A DNA stretch of 53,789 bases from Lachnospiraceae bacterium (GTDB lineage: Bacteria; Bacillota; Clostridia; Lachnospirales; Lachnospiraceae): positions 65,086 through 118,874 of the forward strand of contig JAAVAC010000011.1 of NCBI GenBank assembly GCA_014804265.1. Direction: 5' to 3'. Both the position numbers and the translations under genes were made by a program. Below are positions 41,379 through 50,034 of the stretch, in pieces (position 1 is the stretch's first letter; each line of letters starts with the position of its first letter). The notes beneath the pieces were generated by a model. It searched no databases and was not told the DNA's origin. It saw nothing but the letters and a program-made list of their open reading frames with translations.

Positions 41379-42218
41379 ATGCAAATAGGAATTATAGGCG
41401 CCGGTAAGGTAGGTGTTACCTTGGGCAAATATTTAAAGGAACACCAGATCCCCGTAACGGGATTTTACAGCAAAAGCAGGCAGAGCATCCAAGAAGCCTG
41501 CCGTTTTACCGGAACAAAAGAATTTTACACATTAAAAGAATTGGTTTGTGCAAATGATACCCTTTTTGTAACTACTCCTGACGGAGTCATTGGAGAAATA
41601 TGGGATGAAATTGCTAAAAATCCAATTGGAAACAAAACAATATGTCATTTTAGCGGCTCATTGTCATGTGATGTTTTTTCTAACAGAAAGGAAGCGGGTG
41701 CCTTTGCCTGCTCTATTCATCCGATTTATCCCTTCGATCATAAATTTTCAGCTTATTTACAATTTCATAAGGCGGTGCTTACCATGGAAGGGGACAAAGA
41801 AGCAGTGGATATCATGGCTCCTCTTTTGAAACAGCTTGGACACAAGGTATTTGAAATGGAAGGAAGAAGCAAGAGAAAGTACCATGCTGCCGCAAGCATG
41901 GCAAGCAACCATATGCTGGCATTATTGGAAACCTCCGTCAGATTATTAAGACAGTGCGGCTTTTCTGAAAAAGATGCCTATGAAATATTAGGCCCGTTAG
42001 TCTCAAGCAACTTAGAAAACGCTCTTCAAAAAGGAGTAAAGGAAGCCCTTACAGGCCCTATAGAAAGAAATGATATTTCTACGATTTCCGGTCACATAGA
42101 GGAATTGACTGCTGAAGAAAGGGCAATCTATAAAAGTCTGGGCCGACTTCTTGTTGAAATTGCAGAAGAAAAGCATCCGGACAGAGACTATGGAGAATTA
42201 GAAAATATATTAAGATAG
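41379..42218 (+). CDS. Rossmann-fold DUF2520 protein, probable ketopantoate reductase (PanG-like)
   Basis: 279 residues. The N-terminal Rossmann domain begins [17 protein letters not shown], the NADP-binding glycine motif, with [13 protein letters not shown] further on. The middle and C-terminal part (about 115-279) is the DUF2520 type: [39 protein letters not shown]. It is the first gene of an operon that continues panB-panC-panD-coaBC and lacks a classical panE. Ketopantoate reduction is the one missing step between PanB and PanC, so this gene most likely supplies it; an unrelated-looking reductase named PanG is described in other bacteria. The role is an inference from position and fold. 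A GGAGGTGAT site precedes the ATG. Confidence 0.75.
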   Translation: MQIGIIGAGKVGVTLGKYLKEHQIPVTGFYSKSRQSIQEACRFTGTKEFYTLKELVCANDTLFVTTPDGVIGEIWDEIAKNPIGNKTICHFSGSLSCDVFSNRKEAGAFACSIHPIYPFDHKFSAYLQFHKAVLTMEGDKEAVDIMAPLLKQLGHKVFEMEGRSKRKYHAAASMASNHMLALLETSVRLLRQCGFSEKDAYEILGPLVSSNLENALQKGVKEALTGPIERNDISTISGHIEELTAEERAIYKSLGRLLVEIAEEKHPDRDYGELENILR

Positions 42219-42228
42219 GAGCAGGATT

Positions 42229-43056
42229 ATGAAAACAACAGTGAATACATTTAAAAAAGCAAAAGAAAACGGGGAAAAATTAACGATGCTTACCGCATAT
42301 GACTATTCTACTGCAAAGCTTATGGAAGAAGCAGGGGTGGAATCCATACTGGTAGGAGACTCTCTTGGCATGGTATGCCTTGGATATGAAGATACTCTTT
42401 CCGTCACGATGGAAGACATGATACATCATACAAAAGCGGTAGCAAGAGGGGCAAAGGAAACACTGGTCATAGCAGATATGCCCTTTATGTCCTACCAGAC
42501 CTCTGTGTATGATGCGGTGGTCAATGCCGGGCGTTTAATCAAAGAAGGACACGCAAATGCCGTAAAGCTGGAGGGCGGTATAGAGGTTTGTGAGCAGATC
42601 CGCACCATCGTCAATGCCTCCATTCCGGTCTGCGCCCATTTGGGACTGACGCCCCAATCCATCAATGCCTTTGGAGGATTTTCCGTTCAGGGAAAACAGG
42701 AAGCGGCAGCCAAAAAACTGTTGGAAGAAGCCAGGGCAATTCAGGAGGCAGGCGCATTTGCGGTAGTGCTGGAATGCATTCCGGAAAAACTGGCCACATT
42801 CATTACTGAAAATATACAGATTCCTACAATCGGAATCGGCGCCGGAGCAGGCTGCGACGGACAGGTGCTTGTATATCAGGATATGCTTGGACTGTACTCT
42901 GATTTTGTGCCAAAGTTCGTAAAACAATTCCGCACTGTGGGAGAGGAAATGAAGGGCGGTTTCCGGGATTATATAAAAGAAGTAAAGGAAGGCACGTTCC
43001 CGGCAAAAGAGCACACGTTTAAAATAGATGAATCGGTTATAGAAAAATTATACTAA
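42229..43056 (+). CDS. panB: 3-methyl-2-oxobutanoate hydroxymethyltransferase
   Basis: Cytoplasmic enzyme that adds a hydroxymethyl group from methylene-tetrahydrofolate to ketoisovalerate, giving ketopantoate, the first committed step of pantothenate synthesis. 275 residues, the usual size, a TIM barrel with family signatures: [34 protein letters not shown] with the metal-binding Asp, [24 protein letters not shown] and the catalytic-Glu segment VLECIP. TAGGAGCAGG precedes the ATG, 10 bases after the DUF2520 gene. Confidence 0.97.
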   Translation: MKTTVNTFKKAKENGEKLTMLTAYDYSTAKLMEEAGVESILVGDSLGMVCLGYEDTLSVTMEDMIHHTKAVARGAKETLVIADMPFMSYQTSVYDAVVNAGRLIKEGHANAVKLEGGIEVCEQIRTIVNASIPVCAHLGLTPQSINAFGGFSVQGKQEAAAKKLLEEARAIQEAGAFAVVLECIPEKLATFITENIQIPTIGIGAGAGCDGQVLVYQDMLGLYSDFVPKFVKQFRTVGEEMKGGFRDYIKEVKEGTFPAKEHTFKIDESVIEKLY

Positions 43057-43099
43057 AATTGCAATAAAATAATATTTATAACAGGTTGGAGGAAACAGT

Positions 43100-43951
43100 A
43101 TGGAAATCGTAAAAACAATAGAAGAAGTAAGGAAACAGGTAAAAGAATGGAAAAAAGAAGGCTTAACAGTGGGATTGGTTCCTACCATGGGATTTTTGCA
43201 TGAAGGTCATAAAAGCCTGATTATAAAAGCGGCAGAAGAAAATGATAAAGTAGTCGTCAGCGATTTTGTAAATCCTACTCAGTTCGCACCTACGGAAGAC
43301 TTAGAAAGCTACCCAAGGGACATAAAAAGGGATGCAGCGGTTTGTGAGGAAGCTGGCGCTAACCTGATTTTTTATCCGGAGCCGGAAGAGATGTATGCCC
43401 GGGATTACTGTACCTATGTAAATATGGATGGGCTGACCAAAGGACTTTGCGGGAAAACAAGACCTACCCATTTTCAGGGAGTCTGTTCCGTAGTTTCCAA
43501 GCTGTTTCACATCGTATCTCCTGACAAAGCTTATTTTGGGCAGAAGGATGCCCAACAGTTAGCAGTTATTAAACGGATGGTGCGGGATTTGAATTTTGAT
43601 ATTGAAATTGTGGCCTGTCCCATCGTAAGGGAAGAGGATGGACTTGCCAAAAGCTCCAGAAATACTTACTTAAGCCAGGAGGAAAGGAAGGCTGCTGTCA
43701 TTCTAAGTAAAGCCTTAAAAGCAGGAAAGAAGCTGATAGAGGAAGGTGAAAAGGACACTGCTGTCATAAAAGCCCAAATCAGAAAGGTGCTGGAAAGCGA
43801 GCCTCTGGTAAAAATTGATTATGTGGAAACCGTTAATTTCGAGAATATGGAGCCGATAGAAAAAGTACAGGGGCAGGTATTGACTGCAATTGCTGTTTAT
43901 ATTGGAAAAACGCGCTTAATTGATAATTTTATTACGGATGTTGTAAACTGA
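43100..43951 (+). CDS. panC: Pantothenate synthetase
   Basis: ATP-dependent ligase joining pantoate to beta-alanine; 283 residues. Nucleotidyl-transferase fold with the HxGH-type motif in [13 protein letters not shown], the pantoate-binding stretch [19 protein letters not shown], and [14 protein letters not shown]; the KMSKS-like loop is [11 protein letters not shown]. It sits between panB and panD, which supply its two substrates. A TTGGAGGAA site precedes the ATG. Confidence 0.97.
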   Translation: MEIVKTIEEVRKQVKEWKKEGLTVGLVPTMGFLHEGHKSLIIKAAEENDKVVVSDFVNPTQFAPTEDLESYPRDIKRDAAVCEEAGANLIFYPEPEEMYARDYCTYVNMDGLTKGLCGKTRPTHFQGVCSVVSKLFHIVSPDKAYFGQKDAQQLAVIKRMVRDLNFDIEIVACPIVREEDGLAKSSRNTYLSQEERKAAVILSKALKAGKKLIEEGEKDTAVIKAQIRKVLESEPLVKIDYVETVNFENMEPIEKVQGQVLTAIAVYIGKTRLIDNFITDVVN

Positions 43952-43974
43952 CAAACAATAGGAAGGAGTTCTAT

Positions 43975-44379
43975 ATGACAGTAACCATGTTAAAGGGAAA
44001 AATCCACCGGGCGGTGGTCAAGCAGGCTGAGCTTCATTATGTGGGAAGCATTACGGTAGACCCGGAACTTTTGGAAGCAGCCGATATTTTGGAATACGAA
44101 AAAGTTCAGGTAGTAGATGTGGAAAACGGCAACCGGTTTGAAACCTATACGATAGCGGGAGAGCCCGGAAGCGGAATGATCTGCCTAAACGGTGCCGCAG
44201 CCAGACAGGTACAGACCGGCGACCATATTATCTTAATGGCATATTGTGAGCTTACAAGAGAAGAAGCAAAGGAGCACAAGCCTCATGTAGTGTTTGTGGA
44301 CGAAGAAAATAAAATCGTAAAAAAATCCCGTTATGAAAAGCACGGAAGATTATTTGAAGACGAGGTAGAAACATGTTAA
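43975..44379 (+). CDS. panD: Aspartate 1-decarboxylase (pro-enzyme)
   Basis: Pyruvoyl enzyme that makes beta-alanine from aspartate. The 134-residue pro-protein has the self-cleavage site HYVGSITVD with Gly24-Ser25; cleavage turns Ser25 into the pyruvoyl group. [20 protein letters not shown] is typical of the large chain. AGGAAGGAG precedes the ATG, and the end overlaps coaBC by seven bases. Confidence 0.97.
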   Translation: MTVTMLKGKIHRAVVKQAELHYVGSITVDPELLEAADILEYEKVQVVDVENGNRFETYTIAGEPGSGMICLNGAAARQVQTGDHIILMAYCELTREEAKEHKPHVVFVDEENKIVKKSRYEKHGRLFEDEVETC

Positions 44380-45584
44380 AAGGAAAAACCGTATTGCTTG
44401 GTGTTTCAGGAGGCATTGCTGCCTATAAAATTGCAGGCCTTGCCAGCAGGCTGGTAAAATGCAATGCAAATGTGCATGTTCTTATGACTGAAAATGCTAC
44501 TCATTTTATCAATCCAATCACCTTTGAAACCTTAACTGGAAACAAGTGCCTGATTGATACGTTTGACAGGAACTTTGAGTTTCAGGTAGAGCATGTTTCC
44601 ATTGCAAAGCAGGCGGATGTACTGTTGATTGCCCCTGCCACTGCAAATATCATAGGAAAACTGGCAAATGGCATTGCGGATGATATGCTTACTACCACAG
44701 CTCTGGCATGTAAATGCAAGAAAATCATTTCCCCTGCCATGAATACCAATATGTATGAAAATGAGATTGTTCAGGATAATCTGGATAAGCTTAGGAAATA
44801 TGGAATGGAAGTAATCGAGCCGGATAAGGGACGTCTGGCATGTGGAGATACAGGTGCCGGAAAAATGCCCGATGAAACAGTTCTGCTTGATTATATAGTA
44901 AAAGAAATCCGCCATGAAAAAGATATGCTTGGAAAAAAGGTTTTAGTAACAGCAGGAGCTACCAGAGAAGCAATCGACCCGGTACGTTTCATTACCAATC
45001 ATTCCACTGGAAAAATGGGCTGCGCCATTGCCCGCTGCGCCATGGAGCGGGGAGCGCAGGTAACCCTGATTGCAGGTGCTATGTCCATAGAAGCGCCTCC
45101 CTTTGTAAAGGTCATAAGAGTGGAAAGCGCAAAGGACATGTTTGAAGCAGTAAAAGCAGTGAAAAGCAATCAGGATATCATTATCAAGACTGCCGCAGTA
45201 GCAGACTTTACGCCAAAAAACAGCAGCAGCGAGAAAATCAAGAAAAAGGAAAATGAAATTACCCTGGAACTGGCGAAAACAACGGATATTTTAAAATATC
45301 TAGGCGAAACAAAAGAGGAAAATCAGTTTTTATGCGGATTTTCCATGGAAACAGAAAACATGCTGGAAAACTCCAAAGAAAAGCTTTATAAAAAAAATCT
45401 GGACATGATCGTTGCCAATAATCTAAAGGATGAGGGGGCAGGATTTGGTACGGATACCAATCGGGTTACGCTTATTACAAAAGAGGATGTCAGGGAACTG
45501 GGACTGATGAGTAAGGCGGGAGTGGCTGAGGAGATATTGTCGGCTATTTTAAATGCGCTTGATGCATCGAAAGTTAATGGATAG
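44373..45584 (+). CDS. coaBC: Bifunctional phosphopantothenoylcysteine decarboxylase/synthetase
   Basis: Two-domain enzyme for the second and third steps from pantothenate to CoA. The N-terminal CoaC flavoprotein (about 1-180) has [14 protein letters not shown], the active-site His in VEHVSIAKQ and the [10 protein letters not shown] substrate loop, and the catalytic Cys in [14 protein letters not shown]. The C-terminal CoaB (about 187-403) has [33 protein letters not shown] and the KKKENE-type Lys. It starts inside panD and ends the operon. The 64-base inverted repeat that follows begins 14 bases after the stop. Confidence 0.96.
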   Translation: MLKGKTVLLGVSGGIAAYKIAGLASRLVKCNANVHVLMTENATHFINPITFETLTGNKCLIDTFDRNFEFQVEHVSIAKQADVLLIAPATANIIGKLANGIADDMLTTTALACKCKKIISPAMNTNMYENEIVQDNLDKLRKYGMEVIEPDKGRLACGDTGAGKMPDETVLLDYIVKEIRHEKDMLGKKVLVTAGATREAIDPVRFITNHSTGKMGCAIARCAMERGAQVTLIAGAMSIEAPPFVKVIRVESAKDMFEAVKAVKSNQDIIIKTAAVADFTPKNSSSEKIKKKENEITLELAKTTDILKYLGETKEENQFLCGFSMETENMLENSKEKLYKKNLDMIVANNLKDEGAGFGTDTNRVTLITKEDVRELGLMSKAGVAEEILSAILNALDASKVNG

Positions 45585-45598
45585 ATGGCTAGACGGAC

Positions 45599-45795
45599 GC
45601 AACAGCGGGATGAGAGCGGATTTGCTTCGGTGTTTTTGATGACGATTTTCCTAAACAGCCTTGGGAGGTTGTGGATGCCGTCCGGGTCGTCATATAGCGC
45701 CCTCCATGGCAATTTTCCCCTAAGTGTTGAAAAGGCTGTTAAGGAAAATCGTCATCAAAAACAATGAAGCAAATCCGCTCTCATCCCGCTGTTGC
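45599..45795. repeat. Long-inverted-repeat element 3 (64-bp arms)
   Basis: Arms 45599-45662 and 45732-45795 match as reverse complements at 61 of 64 positions, around a 69-base centre with a small GGGAGG/CCTCC pairing. It starts 14 bases after the coaBC stop. The sequence does not share the termini or core of the other two long repeats. There is no T-tract; possible roles are mRNA 3'-end protection or a non-autonomous element. Confidence 0.88.
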
Positions 45796-45890
45796 TGTTT
45801 TGTCACAGGCTCTACCTTTAAAAAGAGGTCGCTCGATTCTAAAATCTCTCTAAAGCAGATAGATACAGCTTTCCCATACAAATGGCTTAC

Positions 45891-46052
45891 CGATACACAG
45901 TGGGAGCTGGCAGAGCATGGAATAGTCTTCCGGGCCTTGGCAAAGTCGCCGGCACTTACGCACCGTGTTTTGGTGCGTTAGTACCGCTGCGTCTTTGCAG
46001 AGCGAGAGCGTGCCCAGAAGACTATTCCATGCTCTGCCAGCTCCCACGTCCT
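45891..46052. repeat. Long-inverted-repeat element 2 (36-bp arms), same family as element 1
   Basis: Arms 45900-45935 and 46012-46047 are reverse complements with one mismatch, and the outer 31 bases are perfect. The 76-base core has an inner hairpin (GCAAAG.../...CTTTGC, with ACGCACC/GGTGCGT at its tip) and the motif AGAGCGAGAGCGTG. The flanks CGATACACA and GTCCTC match those of element 1. It is non-coding and lies upstream of pfk. Confidence 0.88.
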
Positions 46053-46125
46053 CATATCCAACTATACTCAAAAAAAGCTAACCCATCACACTGCTATGAT
46101 TTTTATAGTTCCCACAAAGTTTAAG

Positions 46126-46154
46126 TTGTGATAAAAAGAAAAATAATATATAAT
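46126..46154 (+). promoter_or_regulatory. Promoter of the pfk-dnaX operon
   Basis: TTGTGA (46126-46131), 17 bases, perfect TATAAT (46149-46154), about 70 bases before the pfk start. Confidence 0.65.
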
Positions 46155-46225
46155 AAAATACGGCAGATATAGGCAAGACTATCTGTAGCACTGTTTTCAA
46201 TAGGACGATCAAAGGAGGACGAGTC

Positions 46226-47299
46226 ATGAAGAGAATTGGTATGTTGACAAGCGGCGGTGACTGTCAGGCATTAAATGCAGCAATGAGAGGCGTGGTAAAA
46301 AGCATTACAAATGCGGAACAGGATGTGGAAATTTACGGCTTTTTAGATGGATATAAGGGTCTTATTTACGGAAATTTCCGTATGCTTACCAGCCGTGATT
46401 TTTCAGGAATCTTAACAAAGGGCGGTACAATTCTTGGAAGCTCCAGAACTCCCTTCAAGCTTATGAGGGAGCCAGACGAAAATGGTTTGGATAAAGTAGA
46501 GGCAATGAAACAGAACTATTACAAATTAAAACTGGACTGCCTGGTGATTTTAGGAGGAAACGGAACTCATAAAACAGCAAATCTCTTAAGGGAAGAAGGG
46601 CTGAATGTAGTAACTCTGCCTAAGACCATTGATAATGACCTTTGGGGAACCGATATGACATTTGGTTTCCAAAGTGCAGTGAATATTGCAACAGAAGCAA
46701 TTGACTGCATCCATACTACGGCGGCCTCCCACGGGCGTGTATTTATCGTAGAGGTTATGGGACATAAAGTAGGCTTTTTGACCTTGAATGCCGGAATTGC
46801 AGGGGGAGCGGATATTATTCTGATTCCGGAAATCCCATATGATATTGATAAAGTAGTGGAAGCCATTAACGAAAGACATAAAAGAGGAAGCAAGTTTACG
46901 ATTCTGGCAGTAGCCGAAGGCGCTATTTCCAAAGAAAATGCAAAGCTTTCCAAAAAAGAATTAAAAGAAAAAATGAAGAATTACCCATATCCCTCTGTGT
47001 CCTATGAGGTGGCAGATAGAATTAAGGAAAAGACAGGTTATGATGTGCGCGTTACCGTTCCGGGCCATACCCAGAGAGGAGGCAGTCCCTGTCCTTATGA
47101 CCGGGTGTTTGCGTCAAGGCTTGGTTCCGAGGCGGGCAAGCTTATTTTAGAAGGACAGTACGGATTCATGGTGGGAATTAAAAATAGAGAAATCATCAGA
47201 GTGCCATTAGAAGAAGTAGCAGGCAAATTAAAAACAGTTGCTCCGGATGCTTCCATCGTGAAGGAAGCAAAAATGTTAGGCATCAGTTTCGGAGATTAG
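46226..47299 (+). CDS. 6-phosphofructokinase with atypical GGNGT active-site motif
   Basis: Phosphofructokinase-family enzyme, 357 residues. N-terminal phosphoryl-donor motif TSGGDCQALNAAMRG; catalytic PKTIDND at 132-138; fructose-6-phosphate contacts in VEVMGHK and VPGHTQRGG. Two features are unusual. The motif GGDGS/T reads GGN112GT, with Asn in place of the metal-binding Asp. The residue before TIDND is Lys, as in pyrophosphate-dependent enzymes, while Gly113 is the ATP-type residue. The phosphate donor (ATP or PPi) is therefore uncertain. A strong AAAGGAGGA site precedes the ATG. It is followed one base later by dnaX, probably in the same transcript. Confidence 0.88.
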   Translation: MKRIGMLTSGGDCQALNAAMRGVVKSITNAEQDVEIYGFLDGYKGLIYGNFRMLTSRDFSGILTKGGTILGSSRTPFKLMREPDENGLDKVEAMKQNYYKLKLDCLVILGGNGTHKTANLLREEGLNVVTLPKTIDNDLWGTDMTFGFQSAVNIATEAIDCIHTTAASHGRVFIVEVMGHKVGFLTLNAGIAGGADIILIPEIPYDIDKVVEAINERHKRGSKFTILAVAEGAISKENAKLSKKELKEKMKNYPYPSVSYEVADRIKEKTGYDVRVTVPGHTQRGGSPCPYDRVFASRLGSEAGKLILEGQYGFMVGIKNREIIRVPLEEVAGKLKTVAPDASIVKEAKMLGISFGD

Positions 47300-47300
47300 T

Positions 47301-48869
47301 ATGTCATATCAAGCGCTTTACAGAAAGTTCCGTCCCGGTAATTTTCAGGATGTAAAAGGACAGGAGCATATTGTTACAACATTAAAAAATCAAATAAAAG
47401 CAGACCGGGTAGGTCATGCTTACCTGTTTTGCGGTACGAGAGGTACAGGCAAGACTACCATTGCAAAGATTTTTGCAAAAACAGTGAACTGCCTAAATCC
47501 TATGGATGGAAGTCCCTGCGGAGAATGTGCCTCCTGTAAGGCCATTGCTGCAGGCGCTTCCATGAATGTGATTGAGATTGATGCGGCATCCAATAATGGC
47601 GTGGATAATATCCGGGAAATCGTAGATGAAGTTTCCTACTCGCCGGCGGAAGGGAAGTATAAGGTATACATCATTGATGAAGTTCATATGCTGTCGATTG
47701 GCGCTTTTAACGCATTGCTGAAGACCTTGGAAGAACCTCCTTCTTATGTGATCTTCATACTGGCAACTACAGAAGCCCATAAAATTCCCATTACGATATT
47801 ATCCAGATGCCAGCGGTACGATTTCAAACGAATTACGATTGATACCATTACCGGCAGGCTGAAGGAACTTATGGAAGAGGAACAGGTAGAGGTTGAAGAA
47901 AAAGCGCTGCGTTATATTGGAAAGGCGGCGGACGGTTCTATGCGTGATGCCCTAAGCCTGTTGGATCAGTGCATTGCTTTTCATTTTGGAGAGAAGCTGA
48001 CCTATGATATGGTACTGGACGTATTGGGCGCAGTAGATGGCGGGGTATTTAGCAGGATGCTCCGGCATATGATAGAGAAGGATGTATTAGGATGCATTAC
48101 TCTGTTAGAAGAAATCGTTATGCAGGGCAGAGAGCTTACCCAGTTCGTATCAGATTTTATATGGTATTTAAGAAATCTCCTCCTTGTAAAATCTTCTGAC
48201 AATGCAGAGGAAATCATTGAAGCTTCCACAGAAAATATGGCTCTTCTCAAAGAGGAGGCTGATATGCTGGAGCAAAATGCCATTATGCGTTATATACGCA
48301 TTTTCTCAGAACTTTCCGGGCAGATGAGGTATGCAACTGCCAAGAGAATACTTCTTGAGATGACCCTTATCAAAGTGTGCAGGCCCGGTATGGAAACCAA
48401 TCAGGATAGTTTGTTAGAACGTATCAGAGATTTAGAAGAGAAAGTGGAAAACGGTATTCCAGTAGCAGCCGCTAACTATAGTCAGCCGCCGATGGCAGGA
48501 CAGGATACGCAGGCGAAGAAAGAACGCCCGCCCCTTCCCAAAGCGATTCCGGAAGATATAAAAACGATTGTATCAAAATGGGATGCAATCATAAGCAGAA
48601 CTTCATCCCCCATGAAACAATATTTAAAAGGCGCGAAGCTGAGCCTGGGAGGAGACAACTGCCTGATGGTGGTTTTAGAGGATGGACTGCCTTTTGATTA
48701 CTTTTCACAGCATCAGGACAATAAGAAATCTCTGGAGGACCTTCTTTCAGAGCAGGTAGGAAAAGAAATCCAGGTAACCGTTCAATCCATACAGAAAAAC
48801 GAAAGCTTTGATCATTCCTATGTGGATCTTAGTAAGATTATACAAATGGAAATTGAAGAGGAAGACTAA
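47301..48869 (+). CDS. dnaX: DNA polymerase III subunits gamma/tau
   Basis: Clamp-loader ATPase of the replicative polymerase, 522 residues. The AAA+ core has Walker A GTRGTGKTT, the four-Cys zinc module (NCLNPMDGSPCGECASC), Walker B in VYIIDEVHML, sensor 1 ILATTEAHKIP and the SRC motif (ILSRCQRYDFKR). Domain III follows, with a short Pro/Gln-rich linker near 390-410 and a small C-terminal domain, so this is a short tau-like product. I see no convincing frameshift signal for a separate gamma form. The gene begins one base after the pfk stop and is followed by ybaB and recR, a widely conserved order. Confidence 0.96.
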   Translation: MSYQALYRKFRPGNFQDVKGQEHIVTTLKNQIKADRVGHAYLFCGTRGTGKTTIAKIFAKTVNCLNPMDGSPCGECASCKAIAAGASMNVIEIDAASNNGVDNIREIVDEVSYSPAEGKYKVYIIDEVHMLSIGAFNALLKTLEEPPSYVIFILATTEAHKIPITILSRCQRYDFKRITIDTITGRLKELMEEEQVEVEEKALRYIGKAADGSMRDALSLLDQCIAFHFGEKLTYDMVLDVLGAVDGGVFSRMLRHMIEKDVLGCITLLEEIVMQGRELTQFVSDFIWYLRNLLLVKSSDNAEEIIEASTENMALLKEEADMLEQNAIMRYIRIFSELSGQMRYATAKRILLEMTLIKVCRPGMETNQDSLLERIRDLEEKVENGIPVAAANYSQPPMAGQDTQAKKERPPLPKAIPEDIKTIVSKWDAIISRTSSPMKQYLKGAKLSLGGDNCLMVVLEDGLPFDYFSQHQDNKKSLEDLLSEQVGKEIQVTVQSIQKNESFDHSYVDLSKIIQMEIEEED

Positions 48870-48909
48870 AAACAGAAATATCAATTATAATATCAGGAGG
48901 ACAGGAAAT

Positions 48910-49263
48910 ATGGCAAAACGTGGAGGATTTCCGGGAGGCGGAATGCCTGGAAATATGAATAACTTAATGAAGCAGGCCCAGAGGATGCAGCGTCAGATGG
49001 AAGAAAGCCAAAAGGAACTGGAGGAAAAAGAATTTACGGGAAAAGCCGGAGGCGGTGTGGTAGAAGTAACCGTGACCGGCAAAAAGGAAGTGACTAAGGT
49101 AAAGCTTGATAAGGAAGCTGTAGATCCCGATGATACAGAAATGCTGGAGGATTTGATTATGGCAGCCACGAATGAAGCATTGCGTCTGGCAGAGGAAGCA
49201 AGTGCAGAAGCTATGTCGAAAATGACAGGCGGTATGGGACTTGGAGGAGGCTTTCCCTTTTAA
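48910..49263 (+). CDS. YbaB/EbfC family nucleoid-associated protein
   Basis: Small DNA-binding protein of 117 residues. ATG 48910 is used because CAGGAGGAC lies just before it. The flexible glycine-rich start ([15 protein letters not shown]) is followed by the helical region [14 protein letters not shown] and the family core [20 protein letters not shown]. It lies between dnaX and recR as in most bacteria and overlaps recR by one base. It is thought to coat DNA and assist repair or nucleoid organisation. Confidence 0.95.
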   Translation: MAKRGGFPGGGMPGNMNNLMKQAQRMQRQMEESQKELEEKEFTGKAGGGVVEVTVTGKKEVTKVKLDKEAVDPDDTEMLEDLIMAATNEALRLAEEASAEAMSKMTGGMGLGGGFPF

Positions 49264-49859
49264 TGGATTTGTATAGCGGATATATCAACAAGTTAATTGA
49301 AGAATTAGCAGGCTTGCCGGGCATTGGGGCAAAATCAGCCCAACGGCTTGCCTTTCACATTATCAATCTGCCTAAAGAACGGGTGGAGCGATTTGCCAAT
49401 ACGATGTTGGAAGCAAAACGCAATGTGCGATATTGCAGCCAGTGCTTTACCTTAACGGATCAGGAAATCTGCCCGATCTGTGCAAATGCCAAAAGAGACC
49501 GGAAAACCATTATGGTTGTGGAAAACACAAGGGACTTGATGGCATATGAGAAAACGGGGAAATTCGACGGTGTTTACCATGTGCTCCATGGCGCTATTTC
49601 CCCCATGCTGGGCGTGGGTCCAAATGACATTAAGCTGAAAGAACTGATACAAAGACTTCAGGACAATGTGGAAGAGGTCATTATTGCCACCAATTCAAGC
49701 CTGGAAGGGGAAACTACGGCAATGTATATCAGTAAATTGATTAAGCCTACCGGAGTAAAGGTAACGAGAATTGCAAGTGGTGTTCCGGTTGGAGGCGATT
49801 TGGAGTACATAGATGAAGTGACCCTGCTCAGGGCTTTGGAAGGCAGAGTGGAGCTATAG
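49263..49859 (+). CDS. recR: Recombination mediator RecR
   Basis: 198 residues. Helix-hairpin-helix [16 protein letters not shown], a four-Cys zinc finger ([16 protein letters not shown]), the Toprim domain starting [14 protein letters not shown] and ending in [20 protein letters not shown]. It works with RecF/RecO to load RecA on gapped DNA. The ATG overlaps the ybaB stop, and a terminator follows 25 bases after its own stop. Confidence 0.97.
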   Translation: MDLYSGYINKLIEELAGLPGIGAKSAQRLAFHIINLPKERVERFANTMLEAKRNVRYCSQCFTLTDQEICPICANAKRDRKTIMVVENTRDLMAYEKTGKFDGVYHVLHGAISPMLGVGPNDIKLKELIQRLQDNVEEVIIATNSSLEGETTAMYISKLIKPTGVKVTRIASGVPVGGDLEYIDEVTLLRALEGRVEL

Positions 49860-49883
49860 AACTATATTTTGAAAATGGAATGG

Positions 49884-49908
49884 AAAGACAGTATAGTATG
49901 CTGTCTTT
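49884..49908 (+). terminator. Terminator after recR
   Basis: AAAGACAG (49884-49891) pairs with CTGTCTTT (49901-49908), 9-base loop, followed by a T-tract. Confidence 0.82.
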
Positions 49909-50034
49909 TTTATTGCCAAAAAAGGTCGAAAAGTTTTTATAGGAATGAGACAAAAAATGATAAAAAGTATCGGGCTCTCTATGTTATATATGTAAATAGC
50001 ATGAAAAACATAGAAAAACAAAGGCGGCGAAAAT

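Noticed and set aside
45724-46124. Several open frames of 60-85 codons between coaBC and pfk
   Set aside because: They lie within the arms of the long inverted repeats and read as mirror images of each other.
47301-48869. Programmed frameshift in dnaX producing gamma
   Set aside because: No slippery A-tract with a downstream stop and stem-loop was found at the expected place.
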